Part shown: positions 1 to 8,135 of the stretch, piece after piece
Layout of the letters: each line of letters starts with the position of its first letter
Position numbering within the stretch: the stretch's first letter is position 1
The notes under the pieces: model-generated
The model's input: the letters and a program-made list of their open reading frames with translations, nothing else
The model's database searches: none
Told to the model about the DNA's origin: nothing
Program-made: the position numbers and the translations under genes
NCBI GenBank assembly: GCA_002189105.1
Contig: NIOB01000001.1
Span: 434,001-498,000 of the forward strand
From: Saccharibacillus soli
GTDB taxonomy: Bacteria; Bacillota; Bacilli; Paenibacillales; Paenibacillaceae
Direction: 5' to 3'
DNA: 64,000 nucleotides

Positions 1-64
1 ACAATTCCAAATCTTCAAACTCTTCATCAACCAACGCAATGACTTTTTTGCCCTCAAGACGCAT
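1..64 (-). CDS. DJ-1/PfpI family protein, 5' end only
   Basis: The reverse strand opens with ATG and encodes about 21 residues beginning MRLEGKKVIALVDEEFED before leaving the window. This opening is typical of the type 1 glutamine amidotransferase-like DJ-1/PfpI family (intracellular protease, glyoxalase or chaperone-like stress proteins). A purine-rich Shine-Dalgarno (GGAAGGA) lies just upstream. Only the first beta strand is present, so the catalytic cysteine cannot be checked and the specific function is unknown. Confidence 0.7.
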   Translation of the reverse strand, partial: MRLEGKKVIALVDEEFEDLEL

Positions 65-108
65 GGAATCGCTTCCTTCCCTGTAGCAGAATCGTAATGT
101 CATGTTTC

Positions 109-137
109 ATTGTAACAGTCCGACTCCATCGCCGCAA
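109..137 (-). promoter_or_regulatory. sigma-A-like promoter of the PfpI-type gene
   Basis: On the reverse strand TTGCGG is followed after 17 nt by TACAAT, about 45 nt upstream of the start codon. The -10 is good and the -35 is moderate. Confidence 0.5.
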
Positions 138-167
138 AAAAGAGCAGAAAGATTCAGTAATATTTTT

Positions 168-181
168 TGAAAGCGCTTAAT
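168..181. promoter_or_regulatory. candidate cre (CcpA) site
   Basis: TGAAAGCGCTTAAT matches the cre consensus TGWAANCGNTNWCA at 12 of 14 positions, with a perfect TGAAAGCGCTT core. It lies about 30 nt upstream of the -35 of the leftward promoter, a position compatible with CcpA activation. The ccpA gene itself is 1.4 kb away. Binding is inferred only. Confidence 0.4.
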
Positions 182-444
182 TTATTTGGAAAACAAGCAG
201 GAATTTGCGCAAGCGGTATCGAATCCATTGCAGCAAGAACCTGAATCGGCATAAATACGGGAAAACAGAGCGCGAATCGAGGGCGTTCGTTGGCCGAACC
301 GGTGCCTACAGGCTCGCAATCCTTTCGTTTGATAAAGAAATGGCGAAAGCGATCAGAGGGTAGAAGTCGGCAGAAGGATGCAGAGCGGGTCGAACCCGGT
401 TTGCCAAAAACAGAGGACATATTCATGTTGGAGGGGATTGTGGG

Positions 445-897
445 ATGCTGGAGCATTGCGAATGTGGACAAAGATACGATCTGGATTTTCGGCTTGTCGA
501 TTACAAAAAGCATGTCAGCATCGACAACGTGCCAGTTCTGGTCTGTCCGAGATGCGAACACGAAGAAGTGCTCCATTGGTTGAAGCGTGATCTAATCGCG
601 CTGCTTCAGGGTCTGCCGCTGGATGGCGAGCCATATGGGCTGGATTATACCGAATTTAACGAATTGGCCTATATCATCTATACGGTGTTCACCTGCAGCC
701 CGGTAGACACCAAAGACGCTCTAAAGGCGGAAATACAGGAAAGCTGCAAAGCTCGCATTAATGCGCTGCTCGATCTTTACCGCTGCGCAGGCGATGTGGG
801 AGACCAATCCTGGATGGCGGAGATTGAGAGGCGGTTGGCCCAGTTGACCGAAAAAGTATCCGTCGAAGGAAGATCGCTGCGCTGCTCTCCCGCTTGA
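445..897 (+). CDS. Small protein with N-terminal CxC/CxxC Zn-ribbon-like motif
   Basis: The 150-residue protein begins MLEHCECGQRYD and carries CxC at residues 5-7 and CPRC near residues 34-37. This is the arrangement of a four-cysteine Zn ribbon similar to YgiT-type zinc fingers. The remainder is predicted helical with no recognised catalytic motif. A GGAGG sequence lies about 12 nt before the ATG. No toxin partner lies next to it, so a toxin-antitoxin role is not supported. The family is not recognised with certainty. The stop codon lies within the downstream terminator hairpin. Confidence 0.7.
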   Translation: MLEHCECGQRYDLDFRLVDYKKHVSIDNVPVLVCPRCEHEEVLHWLKRDLIALLQGLPLDGEPYGLDYTEFNELAYIIYTVFTCSPVDTKDALKAEIQESCKARINALLDLYRCAGDVGDQSWMAEIERRLAQLTEKVSVEGRSLRCSPA

Positions 898-925
898 GAG
901 AGCAGAGGCGCAGCCCTCGTTTTTT
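877..925 (+). terminator. Intrinsic terminator overlapping the stop codon
   Basis: An inner 8-bp stem CTGCTCTC/GAGAGCAG (882-889/898-905) is extended by CTGCG/CGCAG (877-881/909-913) with a 3-nt bulge. A run of six T follows at 920-925. The gap between stem and T-run makes it moderate. Confidence 0.5.
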
Positions 926-1017
926 GACTTCATTTTCCGGGATTGTTAAACTGAAAGCGAACACTTGTGTGGACAACTACGAACGAAGTTTCTGCAGAAC
1001 CGAAAGGAGAATCTCCC

Positions 1018-1359
1018 ATGCCTACTTTTACTCAGATCACCACCAGCGAACAGTTGGAAGCTGCTATACGCGAATCGCAGGATAGACCTGTCCTTCTGTT
1101 TAAACACAGCACGCGCTGCCCGATCAGCGCAGGGGCCTACGCCGAAGCAAAGCGATATTTGGAAAAAACGCCCAATCCGGATGCTTCCTATGTCCTGATT
1201 CATGTCGTTGAAGATCGTCCCGTGTCGCTTGAGGCGGCAGACCGTCTTGGCGTTGAACATGCTTCGCCGCAGGCCATCCTGCTCAAGGAAGGTCGCGCCG
1301 TGTGGAATGTCTCCCATTCCCGCATTACGTCGTCGGCGCTGCGTGAGGCTTTGTCTTAA
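1018..1359 (+). CDS. brxC: Monothiol bacilliredoxin BrxC (YtxJ family)
   Basis: A 113-residue thioredoxin-fold protein with the motif TRCPIS (single cysteine followed by Pro-Ile-Ser), characteristic of YtxJ/BrxC. This family removes bacillithiol from mixed disulfides on cytosolic proteins. The start was set at the ATG preceded by AAAGGAGA with 7-nt spacing; an upstream in-frame start lacks such a site. As in Bacillus, the gene sits directly before ccpA, which supports the assignment. It implies a bacillithiol-using host. Confidence 0.88.
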   Translation: MPTFTQITTSEQLEAAIRESQDRPVLLFKHSTRCPISAGAYAEAKRYLEKTPNPDASYVLIHVVEDRPVSLEAADRLGVEHASPQAILLKEGRAVWNVSHSRITSSALREALS

Positions 1360-1383
1360 AACATTGACCGAATCAGACTTGAA

Positions 1384-1438
1384 GTTTACCTTCCTCGGAA
1401 GCACGCACGATCCAAGCAGGTTTCCGAGGATTGTAAAC
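1384..1438. repeat. Long imperfect inverted repeat between brxC and ccpA
   Basis: GTTTAC and CCTCGGAA on the left (1384-1389, 1393-1400) pair with TTCCGAGG and GTAAAC on the right (1422-1429, 1433-1438), leaving symmetrical 3-nt internal loops and a 21-nt apical loop. There is no T-run directly after it, so it is not an ordinary terminator. It may be an RNA stem at the 3' end of the brxC message. Confidence 0.5.
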
Positions 1439-1503
1439 CAACCTCGTTATCGGTCAGCGCCCCAGGACAGGAGCCTTTTTTGGAAAAAAGTGAAGCGTTA
1501 ACA

Positions 1504-1532
1504 TTGCGCACCAAGCAAATTTATCGTATCAT
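1504..1532 (+). promoter_or_regulatory. sigma-A promoter of ccpA with adjacent cre-like half-site
   Basis: TTGCGC-N17-TATCAT. Directly upstream, 1491-1503 reads TGAAGCGTTAACA, which has a perfect right half (CGTTAACA) of a cre site but one base too few on the left. It could reflect weak CcpA autoregulation; this is inference. Confidence 0.5.
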
Positions 1533-1605
1533 GGTAATAATGAAAGCTTGAATGTAATTCATTGAAACATGATTGAAAAATTTACTGGCAATGGAGAGAA
1601 CAGAT

Positions 1606-2616
1606 GTGACGGTAACTATTTATGATGTGGCGCGCGAAGCGGGAGTCTCGATGGCCACCGTTTCCCGGGTCGTAAACAACAACCCTAACGTAAAGCCGCA
1701 AACACGCAAAAAGGTCTATGAGGCGATTGAACGTCTCGGCTACCGTCCGAATGCGGTTGCGCGTGGTCTGGCAAGCAAAAAGACAACAACGGTCGGCGTA
1801 GTCATTCCCGATATTTCCAACTCCATCTTTGCGGAGATTGCACGCGGGATCGAAGACATCGCAAACATGTACCATTATAATATTATTTTGTGTAACGCAG
1901 ATAAGAAGAAAGAAAAAGAAATCCGCGTTATCAATACCTTGCTGGAGAAGCAGGTGGATGGTCTGCTGTTCATGGGCGGAACGATTACGGAAGATCATGT
2001 GCAAGCTTTCCAGACCGCTTCCGTGCCGATTGTTCTTTGTGCGACCAAAGATGAAAACGGTACGATTCCATCCGTTGACATCGATCATGAAGCCGCTGCC
2101 TTTGATGCCGTGAGCACGCTGGTTCGTCATGGACACCGTGAGATCGCCATGATTAGCGGTACGCTGCAAGATCCAGCAAACGGTTACTCGCGTTTCCAGG
2201 GGTATAAACGTGCCCTTGAGACCGCAGGTATCGAGTATCAGGAAGACCTGGTGCGCATCGGCAACTATCGTTATGAATCCGGTGTGGAAGCCATGAAATA
2301 CTTCCTGGGACTCAAGCATAAGCCGACTGCGATCTTCGCCGCAACGGATGAGATGGCGATCGGCGCCATTCACAGCGTGCAGGACGAAGGCTACAAGGTT
2401 CCCGATGACTTCTCGATCATCAGTGTCGATAACATCCGAATGGCTTCGATGGTTCGTCCACAGCTGACGACGGTAGCACAGCCGATGTACGATATTGGTG
2501 CGGTGGCGATGCGTCTGCTGACGAAGCTCATGAAGAAGGAAAACGTGGAGAATTCGCAGGTTATTCTGCCGCACGAAACGATTCTACGTCTGTCCGTCGC
2601 TCGCGTGAACGACTAA
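1606..2616 (+). CDS. ccpA: Catabolite control protein A (LacI/GalR family)
   Basis: A LacI-type regulator of 336 residues: N-terminal helix-turn-helix ([19 protein letters not shown], residues about 4-22), hinge near residues 50-60, then a periplasmic-binding-protein-like core. CcpA with Ser-phosphorylated HPr or Crh binds cre sites and controls carbon catabolite repression. The GTG start was chosen because GGAGAG lies 7 nt upstream and it gives the canonical MTVTIYDV N-terminus. Upstream TTG (1573) and ATG (1591) starts lack a site. It follows brxC as in Bacillus; mtnN begins 5 nt after the stop. Confidence 0.93.
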   Translation: MTVTIYDVAREAGVSMATVSRVVNNNPNVKPQTRKKVYEAIERLGYRPNAVARGLASKKTTTVGVVIPDISNSIFAEIARGIEDIANMYHYNIILCNADKKKEKEIRVINTLLEKQVDGLLFMGGTITEDHVQAFQTASVPIVLCATKDENGTIPSVDIDHEAAAFDAVSTLVRHGHREIAMISGTLQDPANGYSRFQGYKRALETAGIEYQEDLVRIGNYRYESGVEAMKYFLGLKHKPTAIFAATDEMAIGAIHSVQDEGYKVPDDFSIISVDNIRMASMVRPQLTTVAQPMYDIGAVAMRLLTKLMKKENVENSQVILPHETILRLSVARVND

Positions 2617-2621
2617 GCGAT

Positions 2622-3341
2622 ATGACATTGATGAAGACCCCAATTGCCTTGATTGGCGCCATGGATGAAGAAGTCAAGCTGCTGCTTGAGGAGATGGAAG
2701 AATCCAGCAGCCGTACGGTTGCTGGCATTGTGTATACGCAAGGACGCTTTCAAGGACAAGAAGTTGTCGTCTGCCGCTGCGGCATTGGAAAGGTAAACGC
2801 CGCAGCAGCAGCGCAGATTATGGCCAGTGAGTTCCATGCCCGTGCTCTGATCTTTACAGGCGTGGCCGGTGCGCTGCATCCGGAACTTGAGATTGGAGAC
2901 ATCGTCATCTCTTCCGAGAGCATGCAGCATGATATGGACGTCTCGCCGCTCGGATATGCACCCGGCATCATTCCCGATCAAGAGGAGTCATATTTCCCGG
3001 CTGATCCCAAGCTGATCGCGCTTGCTCAAGCTTCATGCGAGGTGGAGCAGGTTCGTTATCAAACGGGTCGTGTCCTATCGGGAGATCGCTTTGTTGCGGA
3101 TCGTAATTTGGTTCGTCAGCTGCGTGAGGCCTTCGACGGAGCATGCACCGAGATGGAAGGAGCAGCTGTCGCACAGGTCTGCCGGATGAACGGGCTGCCG
3201 CATGTCATTATCCGTTCCATGTCGGATAAAGCAAACGGTGAGGCTCCTGCGAGTTTTGCCGAATTCACAGCGCTGGCTTCCGTTCGCTCGTTCGGAATTG
3301 TGAAAGGAATGCTCAAGCGTTGGAGCGAAGTGGAATCCTAA
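2622..3341 (+). CDS. mtnN: 5'-methylthioadenosine/S-adenosylhomocysteine nucleosidase
   Basis: The 239-residue protein has the phosphorylase-like fold of MtnN/Pfs, which hydrolyses MTA and SAH to adenine plus methylthioribose or S-ribosylhomocysteine. Visible family motifs are IGAMDEE (residues 11-17), TGVAGAL (79-85), MEGAA (178-182, purine/ribose contacts) and SMSDKAN (199-205, catalytic Asp202). The SRH product feeds LuxS and methionine recycling. The start follows ccpA by 5 nt and has only a weak Shine-Dalgarno; the second ATG at 2631 is an alternative. Translational coupling to ccpA is likely. Confidence 0.92.
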   Translation: MTLMKTPIALIGAMDEEVKLLLEEMEESSSRTVAGIVYTQGRFQGQEVVVCRCGIGKVNAAAAAQIMASEFHARALIFTGVAGALHPELEIGDIVISSESMQHDMDVSPLGYAPGIIPDQEESYFPADPKLIALAQASCEVEQVRYQTGRVLSGDRFVADRNLVRQLREAFDGACTEMEGAAVAQVCRMNGLPHVIIRSMSDKANGEAPASFAEFTALASVRSFGIVKGMLKRWSEVES

Positions 3342-3369
3342 GCGAGCTTTATCCTCTTCAAAACCAAAG

Positions 3370-3405
3370 AAAGCCCCGAGTCACCATGATGGTGACTCGG
3401 GGCTT
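3370..3405. terminator. Bidirectional terminator between mtnN and the PBP gene
   Basis: AAAGCCCCGAGTCACC pairs perfectly with GGTGACTCGGGGCTTT across a 4-nt loop, with T-runs in both orientations. It serves the convergent mtnN and PBP genes. Confidence 0.92.
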
Positions 3406-3436
3406 TTTGCTGCTTCCTGGATGTACCAGCCCTATA

Positions 3437-6400
3437 TTAAGGGCTGGCTACATACAAGGTCATGGACTGAGCCGATTCGCCAGCTTCATTGGAAGCTGAT
3501 ACCTTGAACCAGGCAGAGAATGGAGCCTGCGCGGCGTAATGGTAAGAGGCCGACGAACTGGTGCCGATTGCAGAAAACGGGCCTTCTGCGGTCTGGCTGT
3601 AATAAATCGTGTAGGATGCTGCGCCTTCGGCAGCATGCCAGCTGAGCTGAGCGCCCGAGGCCGAAGCACTGCCCTGAAGCTGCTCTGGTGCTGCTGGAGC
3701 CGTCACGGCTGCCGGCTTCTCCTCCTCAGGAGGTTTCTCCTCAGGTTCGGTCGGTTTCTCCGCCGGCTTCTCTGTTGGCTTCTCCTCTTCAGGCTGCTTG
3801 GCAGGTTCTTCAGGCTTGGTCGGTGCCGGATCAGCCGGTTTGGTCGGTTCGACAACCGGTTCATTCGGTACGACGATTCCTTCAACTGTCGTTTCGGCCT
3901 GCTGGTCAGGAACGTCCGGTGTTTCTTTCTCGGGCTCCGAAGGTCGGCTTGGCGCTGATGATGCGCCTACTGTTCGGCTTGGAGCCGATTCCTTGCCGGC
4001 TACGTCTACCGCTGTGACATAATGCGTCGCCTGGCTTGGGGAAATCTCAAATTGCAGCGACTCACCCGTACGTACAGCACCTGCGTATTGGAAGGAGCTT
4101 CCTCCATCCCAGGAACTGTACAAGCGATAGCCGACCACATCGTTTTCCGGATTGGCGGTGAAGGAAATTGTTCTTCCCGAATCGCTCATCCATACATTGA
4201 CCGGAGAGGAAGGAGCGGAACCATCGTCTTTACGTGGATCGACTTCCTTGGGTGCATCAACTCCGGCATCCTCCGGAATGTAGTAACTAAGCGGTCTGCC
4301 ATCTCTCATCTTCGACAAGGCGTTTTTCAGATCGATGATGAGCTGGTTGATCGGCATTTCCCGATTTACCGTTACCTTGGACAAGACCATATCATCCGGA
4401 GTATCCGGTTGAGGGACATAGTTTACGCCGTCATAGATGATATACTTGGCGCTAACCAGGCCATCATCATAATCTTTTGGTACATATTTTTCATTGAAAA
4501 TGTCTGTGACCAGCTTGCCGGATTGAACCGTCAATTCGGTCGGAAGTTTACCGCTGTAACCGGACACGGTCTTGGTGACGATGCCATCTGGCTCCTTAAA
4601 CTCCGTCGTCTTGAACAGATCCGGGCGGGTCGCCAGCAGTTGATTCATGATGGTCGCCCACAAGACGCGAGCACGACTCTTGTCGTCATTCATTGTATTG
4701 ACAGGCTGATTATAGCCGGCCCATACGCCGAGCGTAAGATCTGGCGTATAACCCATGAACCACACATCCCCGTAGTTCTGTGTAGAACCTGTTTTACCTG
4801 CCACGGCGATCTTGCCATAGCCATCAAACATCTTCGGAATATTACCCTGTCTGGCGTTGCCTGTTCCGTCGCTGACCACGGATTGCAGCATGCTGGTCAT
4901 GAGGTAGGCCGTCTGCTTGGAATAGACGCGGTTTGGATTGGTCTGATGCTGATAGACCACTTTTCCTTCTGAATCGACAATCCTCTGGATAATGTACGAT
5001 TCATTAAATTCACCGCCATTGTCGATCGAAGCGTAAGCTCCTGTCAGCTCCTGCACGGTGACGCCCTGCGACATCCCGCCGAGCACACCCGTCGTATTTT
5101 TGTAATCGTCATCGGTGATGGTGCTGATTCCCAGCTTCTTTGAGAACTCCCAGGCTTTGGCGACGCCAACTTTTTGGTTAAAGAGTTTGAGCGCCGGAAT
5201 ATTGAGAGACTGATTCAGGGCATGACGGGCAGTGACGAGACCCTGATAACGACCATTTGCATTTTTCGGAATGTGATACGAAGATCCCGATGGCAGAATG
5301 ATCGGAGCGTCGTCGATTACGCCGGCCGGCTGAATCAAGCCTGCATCAAGCGCTGGCAGATAGGCAGCAATCGGCTTCATGGTTGAACCCGGCTGACGTT
5401 TCATCTGGGTAGCCAGATTCAGCTCCAATGTACCGAAGCTGCGCCCTTCGATCATGCCCAGCACCGCACCGGTCTTGGGATCAATCAGGCTTGCCGCCAA
5501 CTGCTGAGGAAGGCCGCCGGGATCGGCTGCACCGAAGTTCTCCGGATTCTCGGCGACTGCACGCATCGTCTTGTAGATGCCCTTGTCGATGGTCGTATAG
5601 ACGCGGTAACCACCTGTCAGCAGCATCTGGTTGGCCGCCTCATACGAAGAACTGCTTTCCCCCGAAGCGGCATCCCCGCCAGGGTTCTGAAGCTTCATGA
5701 TGACCTTCGTCGCTTCCCGCTCCACTTCCGTCATCAGATACGGATACGTGGCGTAAGCTTTGGGGGCTTTGCCCGCAAGCGAACTTTTCAGATCGAAGTC
5801 GATCGCTTCATTATATTGGCTCTGCGTGATCTTCCCGTCTTCCAACATATTGCCCAGCACGCGATGTTGGCGGCTTACCGCACTTTTGAATCCTTTTTCG
5901 TTAAAGTTGCCCTGGCTGTTAAACGCCGAATACGTCGTTGGAAGCTGAGGCAGTCCTGCCAGATAAGCAGATTGAGCCAGATTCAGCTGCGAAGGATCAT
6001 TAACCCCAAAAATCCCTTTGGCGGCTGCCTTGACTCCGAATAGATTGTAGCCTGCTGAACCCTTGCCGAATGGCATCTTGTTCAAATAGGCGGTGACGAT
6101 CTCCTGTTTGGAGAGAAAACGTTCGACGCGAAGTGAAAGCAAAATCTCCTTGATCTTGCGATCGTTCGTCTTGTCGAGACTCAGGAATACCCGACGAGTG
6201 AGCTGCTGAGTCAATGTACTGCCGCCGGTCTGTACCGGTTCATTGAGCAGCTTCTGCTTGACGGCACGCAGGGTGCCTTTGGTGTCAATGCCGGGATGTT
6301 CATAGAAATTCTTGTCTTCAATCGAAACCAACGCGTCAATGACGGTCTGAGGGATCTCGTCAAAGGACACTGGCCTCCGGTCTTCATCGGTACGAAGCTG

Positions 6401-6658
6401 GCCGATCGGGGAGGCATCCCGGAAATAGGCGAAGCCCGTAATCGCGTTCTCGTCGATGGCCTGTACGATGGAAGCTTCGGAACGTACCGGCTCGTCTTTG
6501 AGAATGGAGGTTATATACCCCGCCGCCGCGCCGCCCGCAAAAAGAACAGCCGCAAAGCCCAAGATGACGATCCATTTAAAGAAAGTCAGTGTTTTGCGGA
6601 AAAAAGATCTTTTTTTAACGGGAGGATTCTTTTCGGGCTTTTGGTTCTCATCAGCCAT
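3437..6658 (-). CDS. ponA: Class A penicillin-binding protein (PBP1-type) with fibronectin type III repeats
   Basis: A bifunctional peptidoglycan synthase of 1073 residues. A basic cytoplasmic tail and one membrane segment (about 29-51) lead to a GT51 glycosyltransferase (about 90-270, catalytic Glu114 in SIEDKNF). The transpeptidase (about 350-690) has PGSTMK (Ser425), SLN and KTGS (Lys622). The C-terminus carries a fibronectin III domain (about 815-896), a Pro/Glu/Lys-rich linker of about 90 residues and a second fibronectin-like domain (about 988-1073). It is longer than B. subtilis PBP1. AAGGAGGA precedes the ATG. The gene is probably monocistronic and has the special 22-bp element upstream. 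Confidence 0.93.
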   Translation of the reverse strand: MADENQKPEKNPPVKKRSFFRKTLTFFKWIVILGFAAVLFAGGAAAGYITSILKDEPVRSEASIVQAIDENAITGFAYFRDASPIGQLRTDEDRRPVSFDEIPQTVIDALVSIEDKNFYEHPGIDTKGTLRAVKQKLLNEPVQTGGSTLTQQLTRRVFLSLDKTNDRKIKEILLSLRVERFLSKQEIVTAYLNKMPFGKGSAGYNLFGVKAAAKGIFGVNDPSQLNLAQSAYLAGLPQLPTTYSAFNSQGNFNEKGFKSAVSRQHRVLGNMLEDGKITQSQYNEAIDFDLKSSLAGKAPKAYATYPYLMTEVEREATKVIMKLQNPGGDAASGESSSSYEAANQMLLTGGYRVYTTIDKGIYKTMRAVAENPENFGAADPGGLPQQLAASLIDPKTGAVLGMIEGRSFGTLELNLATQMKRQPGSTMKPIAAYLPALDAGLIQPAGVIDDAPIILPSGSSYHIPKNANGRYQGLVTARHALNQSLNIPALKLFNQKVGVAKAWEFSKKLGISTITDDDYKNTTGVLGGMSQGVTVQELTGAYASIDNGGEFNESYIIQRIVDSEGKVVYQHQTNPNRVYSKQTAYLMTSMLQSVVSDGTGNARQGNIPKMFDGYGKIAVAGKTGSTQNYGDVWFMGYTPDLTLGVWAGYNQPVNTMNDDKSRARVLWATIMNQLLATRPDLFKTTEFKEPDGIVTKTVSGYSGKLPTELTVQSGKLVTDIFNEKYVPKDYDDGLVSAKYIIYDGVNYVPQPDTPDDMVLSKVTVNREMPINQLIIDLKNALSKMRDGRPLSYYIPEDAGVDAPKEVDPRKDDGSAPSSPVNVWMSDSGRTISFTANPENDVVGYRLYSSWDGGSSFQYAGAVRTGESLQFEISPSQATHYVTAVDVAGKESAPSRTVGASSAPSRPSEPEKETPDVPDQQAETTVEGIVVPNEPVVEPTKPADPAPTKPEEPAKQPEEEKPTEKPAEKPTEPEEKPPEEEKPAAVTAPAAPEQLQGSASASGAQLSWHAAEGAASYTIYYSQTAEGPFSAIGTSSSASYHYAAQAPFSAWFKVSASNEAGESAQSMTLYVASP

Positions 6659-6747
6659 TAGAGTATCTTCCTCCTTAGTGTTTCAATCCACACGCCCGTG
6701 CAGGGGACGACCCGGGCGGTTAAAATCTGAGCTGTCACGCGAGCCAA

Positions 6748-6769
6748 TACCTTGTCAACAATAAAGGTA
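6748..6769 (-). promoter_or_regulatory. 22-bp palindromic element upstream of the PBP gene
   Basis: TACCTT and AAGGTA flank a 10-nt spacer; in gene orientation the element contains TTGACA. The same element (20 of 22 identical) lies upstream of the ftsW-like gene at 15702-15723. It is 89 nt upstream of the start codon. No clear -10 lies 17 nt beyond TTGACA, so it may be an operator or a non-sigma-A promoter. Confidence 0.6.
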
Positions 6770-6949
6770 GACATACGTTCTCCTGAATCGTACTTAAAGC
6801 GTGTACGTTTCAGGAAAACGTAAGCCTTTGATTAAGAGTTGAAAGGTAATAGAACAGGCCCTATTATATCATAAAAACAAGAAAAACAGCATATGAAATG
6901 GGGCGGGGGACAGAAGGAGGAAATCGTTCTGATTCTATATAATAACAGA

Positions 6950-6985
6950 AAAAATCCCCGCAAGCCCGAAGGCTTGCAGGGATTT
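6950..6985 (-). terminator. rpsD terminator
   Basis: In rpsD orientation AAATCCCTGCAAGCC, loop TTCG, GGCTTGCGGGGATTT, then T's. Confidence 0.92.
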
Positions 6986-7001
6986 AGACCTTGCTTTCCG
7001 A

Positions 7002-7601
7002 TTAACGGTTGTAGAATTCGACGATTTGCTTTTCATCGATTTCTTGCGACAGTTCAGCGCGCTCAGGCAAACGAATGTATTTGCCTTCCAGAGCCGCGTC
7101 GTTGTACTCGATGTAACCTGGTACATGAGCGCGGTTTTCCAGAGCTTCTTTGATCGAAGACATGCCACGGCTTTTTTCACGAAGACCGATCACGTCGCCG
7201 AGGCTTACTGCGTAAGAAGCGATGTCTACTTTTTTGCCGTTAACAGTCACGTGACCGTGAGCGACCAACTGACGTGCGCCTGCACGGGAGTTAGCGAAGC
7301 CCATACGGTATACGAGGTTGTCCAAGCGGCTTTCCAGCAGGAACATGAAGTTCTCACCAGCAATACCTTGCATTTTTTGCGCTTTGCTGAACAGTGTGCG
7401 GAATTGCTTCTCGCCCAGACCGTACATGTGGCGCAGTTTTTGCTTTTCTTGGAGCTGCATGCCGTAGTTGCTTTGTTTTCTGCGTTGGTTAGCGCCGTGT
7501 TGACCCGGAGGGAAGTTGCGCTTGAGATCTTTGCCGTTACCGCTCAGGGAAATACCGAGGCGGCGGCTGAGTTTGAATTTAGGGCCTGTGTAACGTGCCA
7601 T
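7002..7601 (-). CDS. rpsD: 30S ribosomal protein S4
   Basis: The 199-residue protein is full length for S4. It begins [16 protein letters not shown] and has the S4 RNA-binding domain at about residues 90-150 ([21 protein letters not shown]). S4 nucleates 30S assembly on 16S rRNA. It lies alone, with its own promoter, leader and terminator, as in Bacillus. A good AAAGGAG lies upstream of the ATG. In Firmicutes S4 represses its own synthesis through the leader, and the long 5' leader here fits that. Confidence 0.97.
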   Translation of the reverse strand: MARYTGPKFKLSRRLGISLSGNGKDLKRNFPPGQHGANQRRKQSNYGMQLQEKQKLRHMYGLGEKQFRTLFSKAQKMQGIAGENFMFLLESRLDNLVYRMGFANSRAGARQLVAHGHVTVNGKKVDIASYAVSLGDVIGLREKSRGMSSIKEALENRAHVPGYIEYNDAALEGKYIRLPERAELSQEIDEKQIVEFYNR

Positions 7602-7812
7602 ATTGGAAAAACTCCTTTGTCATGTGTAATGGCCGGGGAACCGTGTGCGCCGTGTTTTGTATGATGTACGCAGGCCGGAGACGTTTACTTATATAAAGGA
7701 AACGAATCAGCGTACTCTATTGGGAAAGTTCAGCCGCTGTCCCAGTAGCAACAAAACGCGTGAGGGTGACGCACCGTTACACCCAGATACGTAAGTATCC
7801 GGCGTTCATACA
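7602..7812 (-). promoter_or_regulatory. rpsD 5' leader, candidate S4 autoregulatory element
   Basis: About 210 nt separate the predicted transcription start from rpsD. The sequence is rich in short complementary segments (for example GCGTCACCC / GGGTGACGC-like arms near 7755-7775). Bacillus rpsD has a known S4-binding leader; homology here is inferred from position and length, not shown by alignment. Confidence 0.45.
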
Positions 7813-7819
7813 TCGCTAA

Positions 7820-7848
7820 ATTTTATAGGAAAACATCACCAACGTCAA
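7820..7848 (-). promoter_or_regulatory. sigma-A promoter of rpsD
   Basis: In gene orientation TTGACG-N17-TAAAAT (with TATAAAAT spanning the -10). A strong housekeeping-type promoter. Confidence 0.75.
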
Positions 7849-7998
7849 GCCTGAAAAATCAAAATAAATGCAACTTAAAAGCATTGAGAAACGTCTTGAG
7901 ACAAAAGACCCAAGGAAAAAGGAGAAACAGTGAAAAATAGGATGCAAAAATGGGGCGAAAAGAGTAATATAGGGAAAGGTATCTCGGATATACACAAG

Positions 7999-8039
7999 AA
8001 GCCCGGCTTTTGCGATTTTTGCTGCAAGATTCCGGGCTT
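7999..8039. repeat. Inverted repeat upstream of the diguanylate cyclase gene
   Basis: AAGCCCGG and CCGGGCTT flank 25 nt, whose ends (CTTTTGC / GCAAGA) can pair further. In the forward direction it is followed by only three T's (8038-8040) and then ACC. It may be a weak terminator or an RNA stem in the rpsD-dgcP gap. Confidence 0.4.
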
Positions 8040-8050
8040 TACCATAAAAG

Positions 8051-8089
8051 CATGTACAAGCATGTACATAAACGGATTGTTGATGTACA
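8051..8089. promoter_or_regulatory. Three helically phased ATGTACA repeats upstream of dgcP
   Basis: CATGTACA occurs at 8051-8058 and 8061-8068 and GATGTACA at 8082-8089. The palindromic TGTACA cores start at 8053, 8063 and 8084, spacings of 10 and 21 bp (one and two helical turns). The last copy overlaps a possible TTGATG -35. It looks like a multi-site operator for the downstream gene; the regulator is unknown. Confidence 0.45.
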
Positions 8090-8135
8090 CGCCGCAAGCC
8101 AGTAGGTTATTTGTTTTCGGCAAAGGAGAGAAGTT

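Larger units (their letters stand above)
65..444. other. 380-nt intergenic region between divergent genes
   Basis: This gap separates the leftward PfpI-type gene from the rightward Zn-ribbon gene. It contains a sigma-A-like promoter for the leftward gene and a cre-like site (both listed separately). The remaining 260 or so bases show no convincing reading frame, terminator or repeat. A weak hairpin GTTCG/CGAAC occurs near 273-288. Confidence 0.6.
6659..7001. other. Intergenic region between rpsD and the PBP gene
   Basis: Both flanking genes are leftward. It holds the rpsD terminator (6950-6985) and the 22-bp palindromic element (6748-6769). No small reading frame is supported. A stretch at 6805-6825 contains another short inverted segment but nothing strong. 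Confidence 0.6.

Noticed and set aside
3539-4972. Long forward-strand frames opposite the PBP gene
   Set aside because: They are antisense shadows of the Pro/Glu/Lys-rich linker and transpeptidase coding sequence without ribosome sites.
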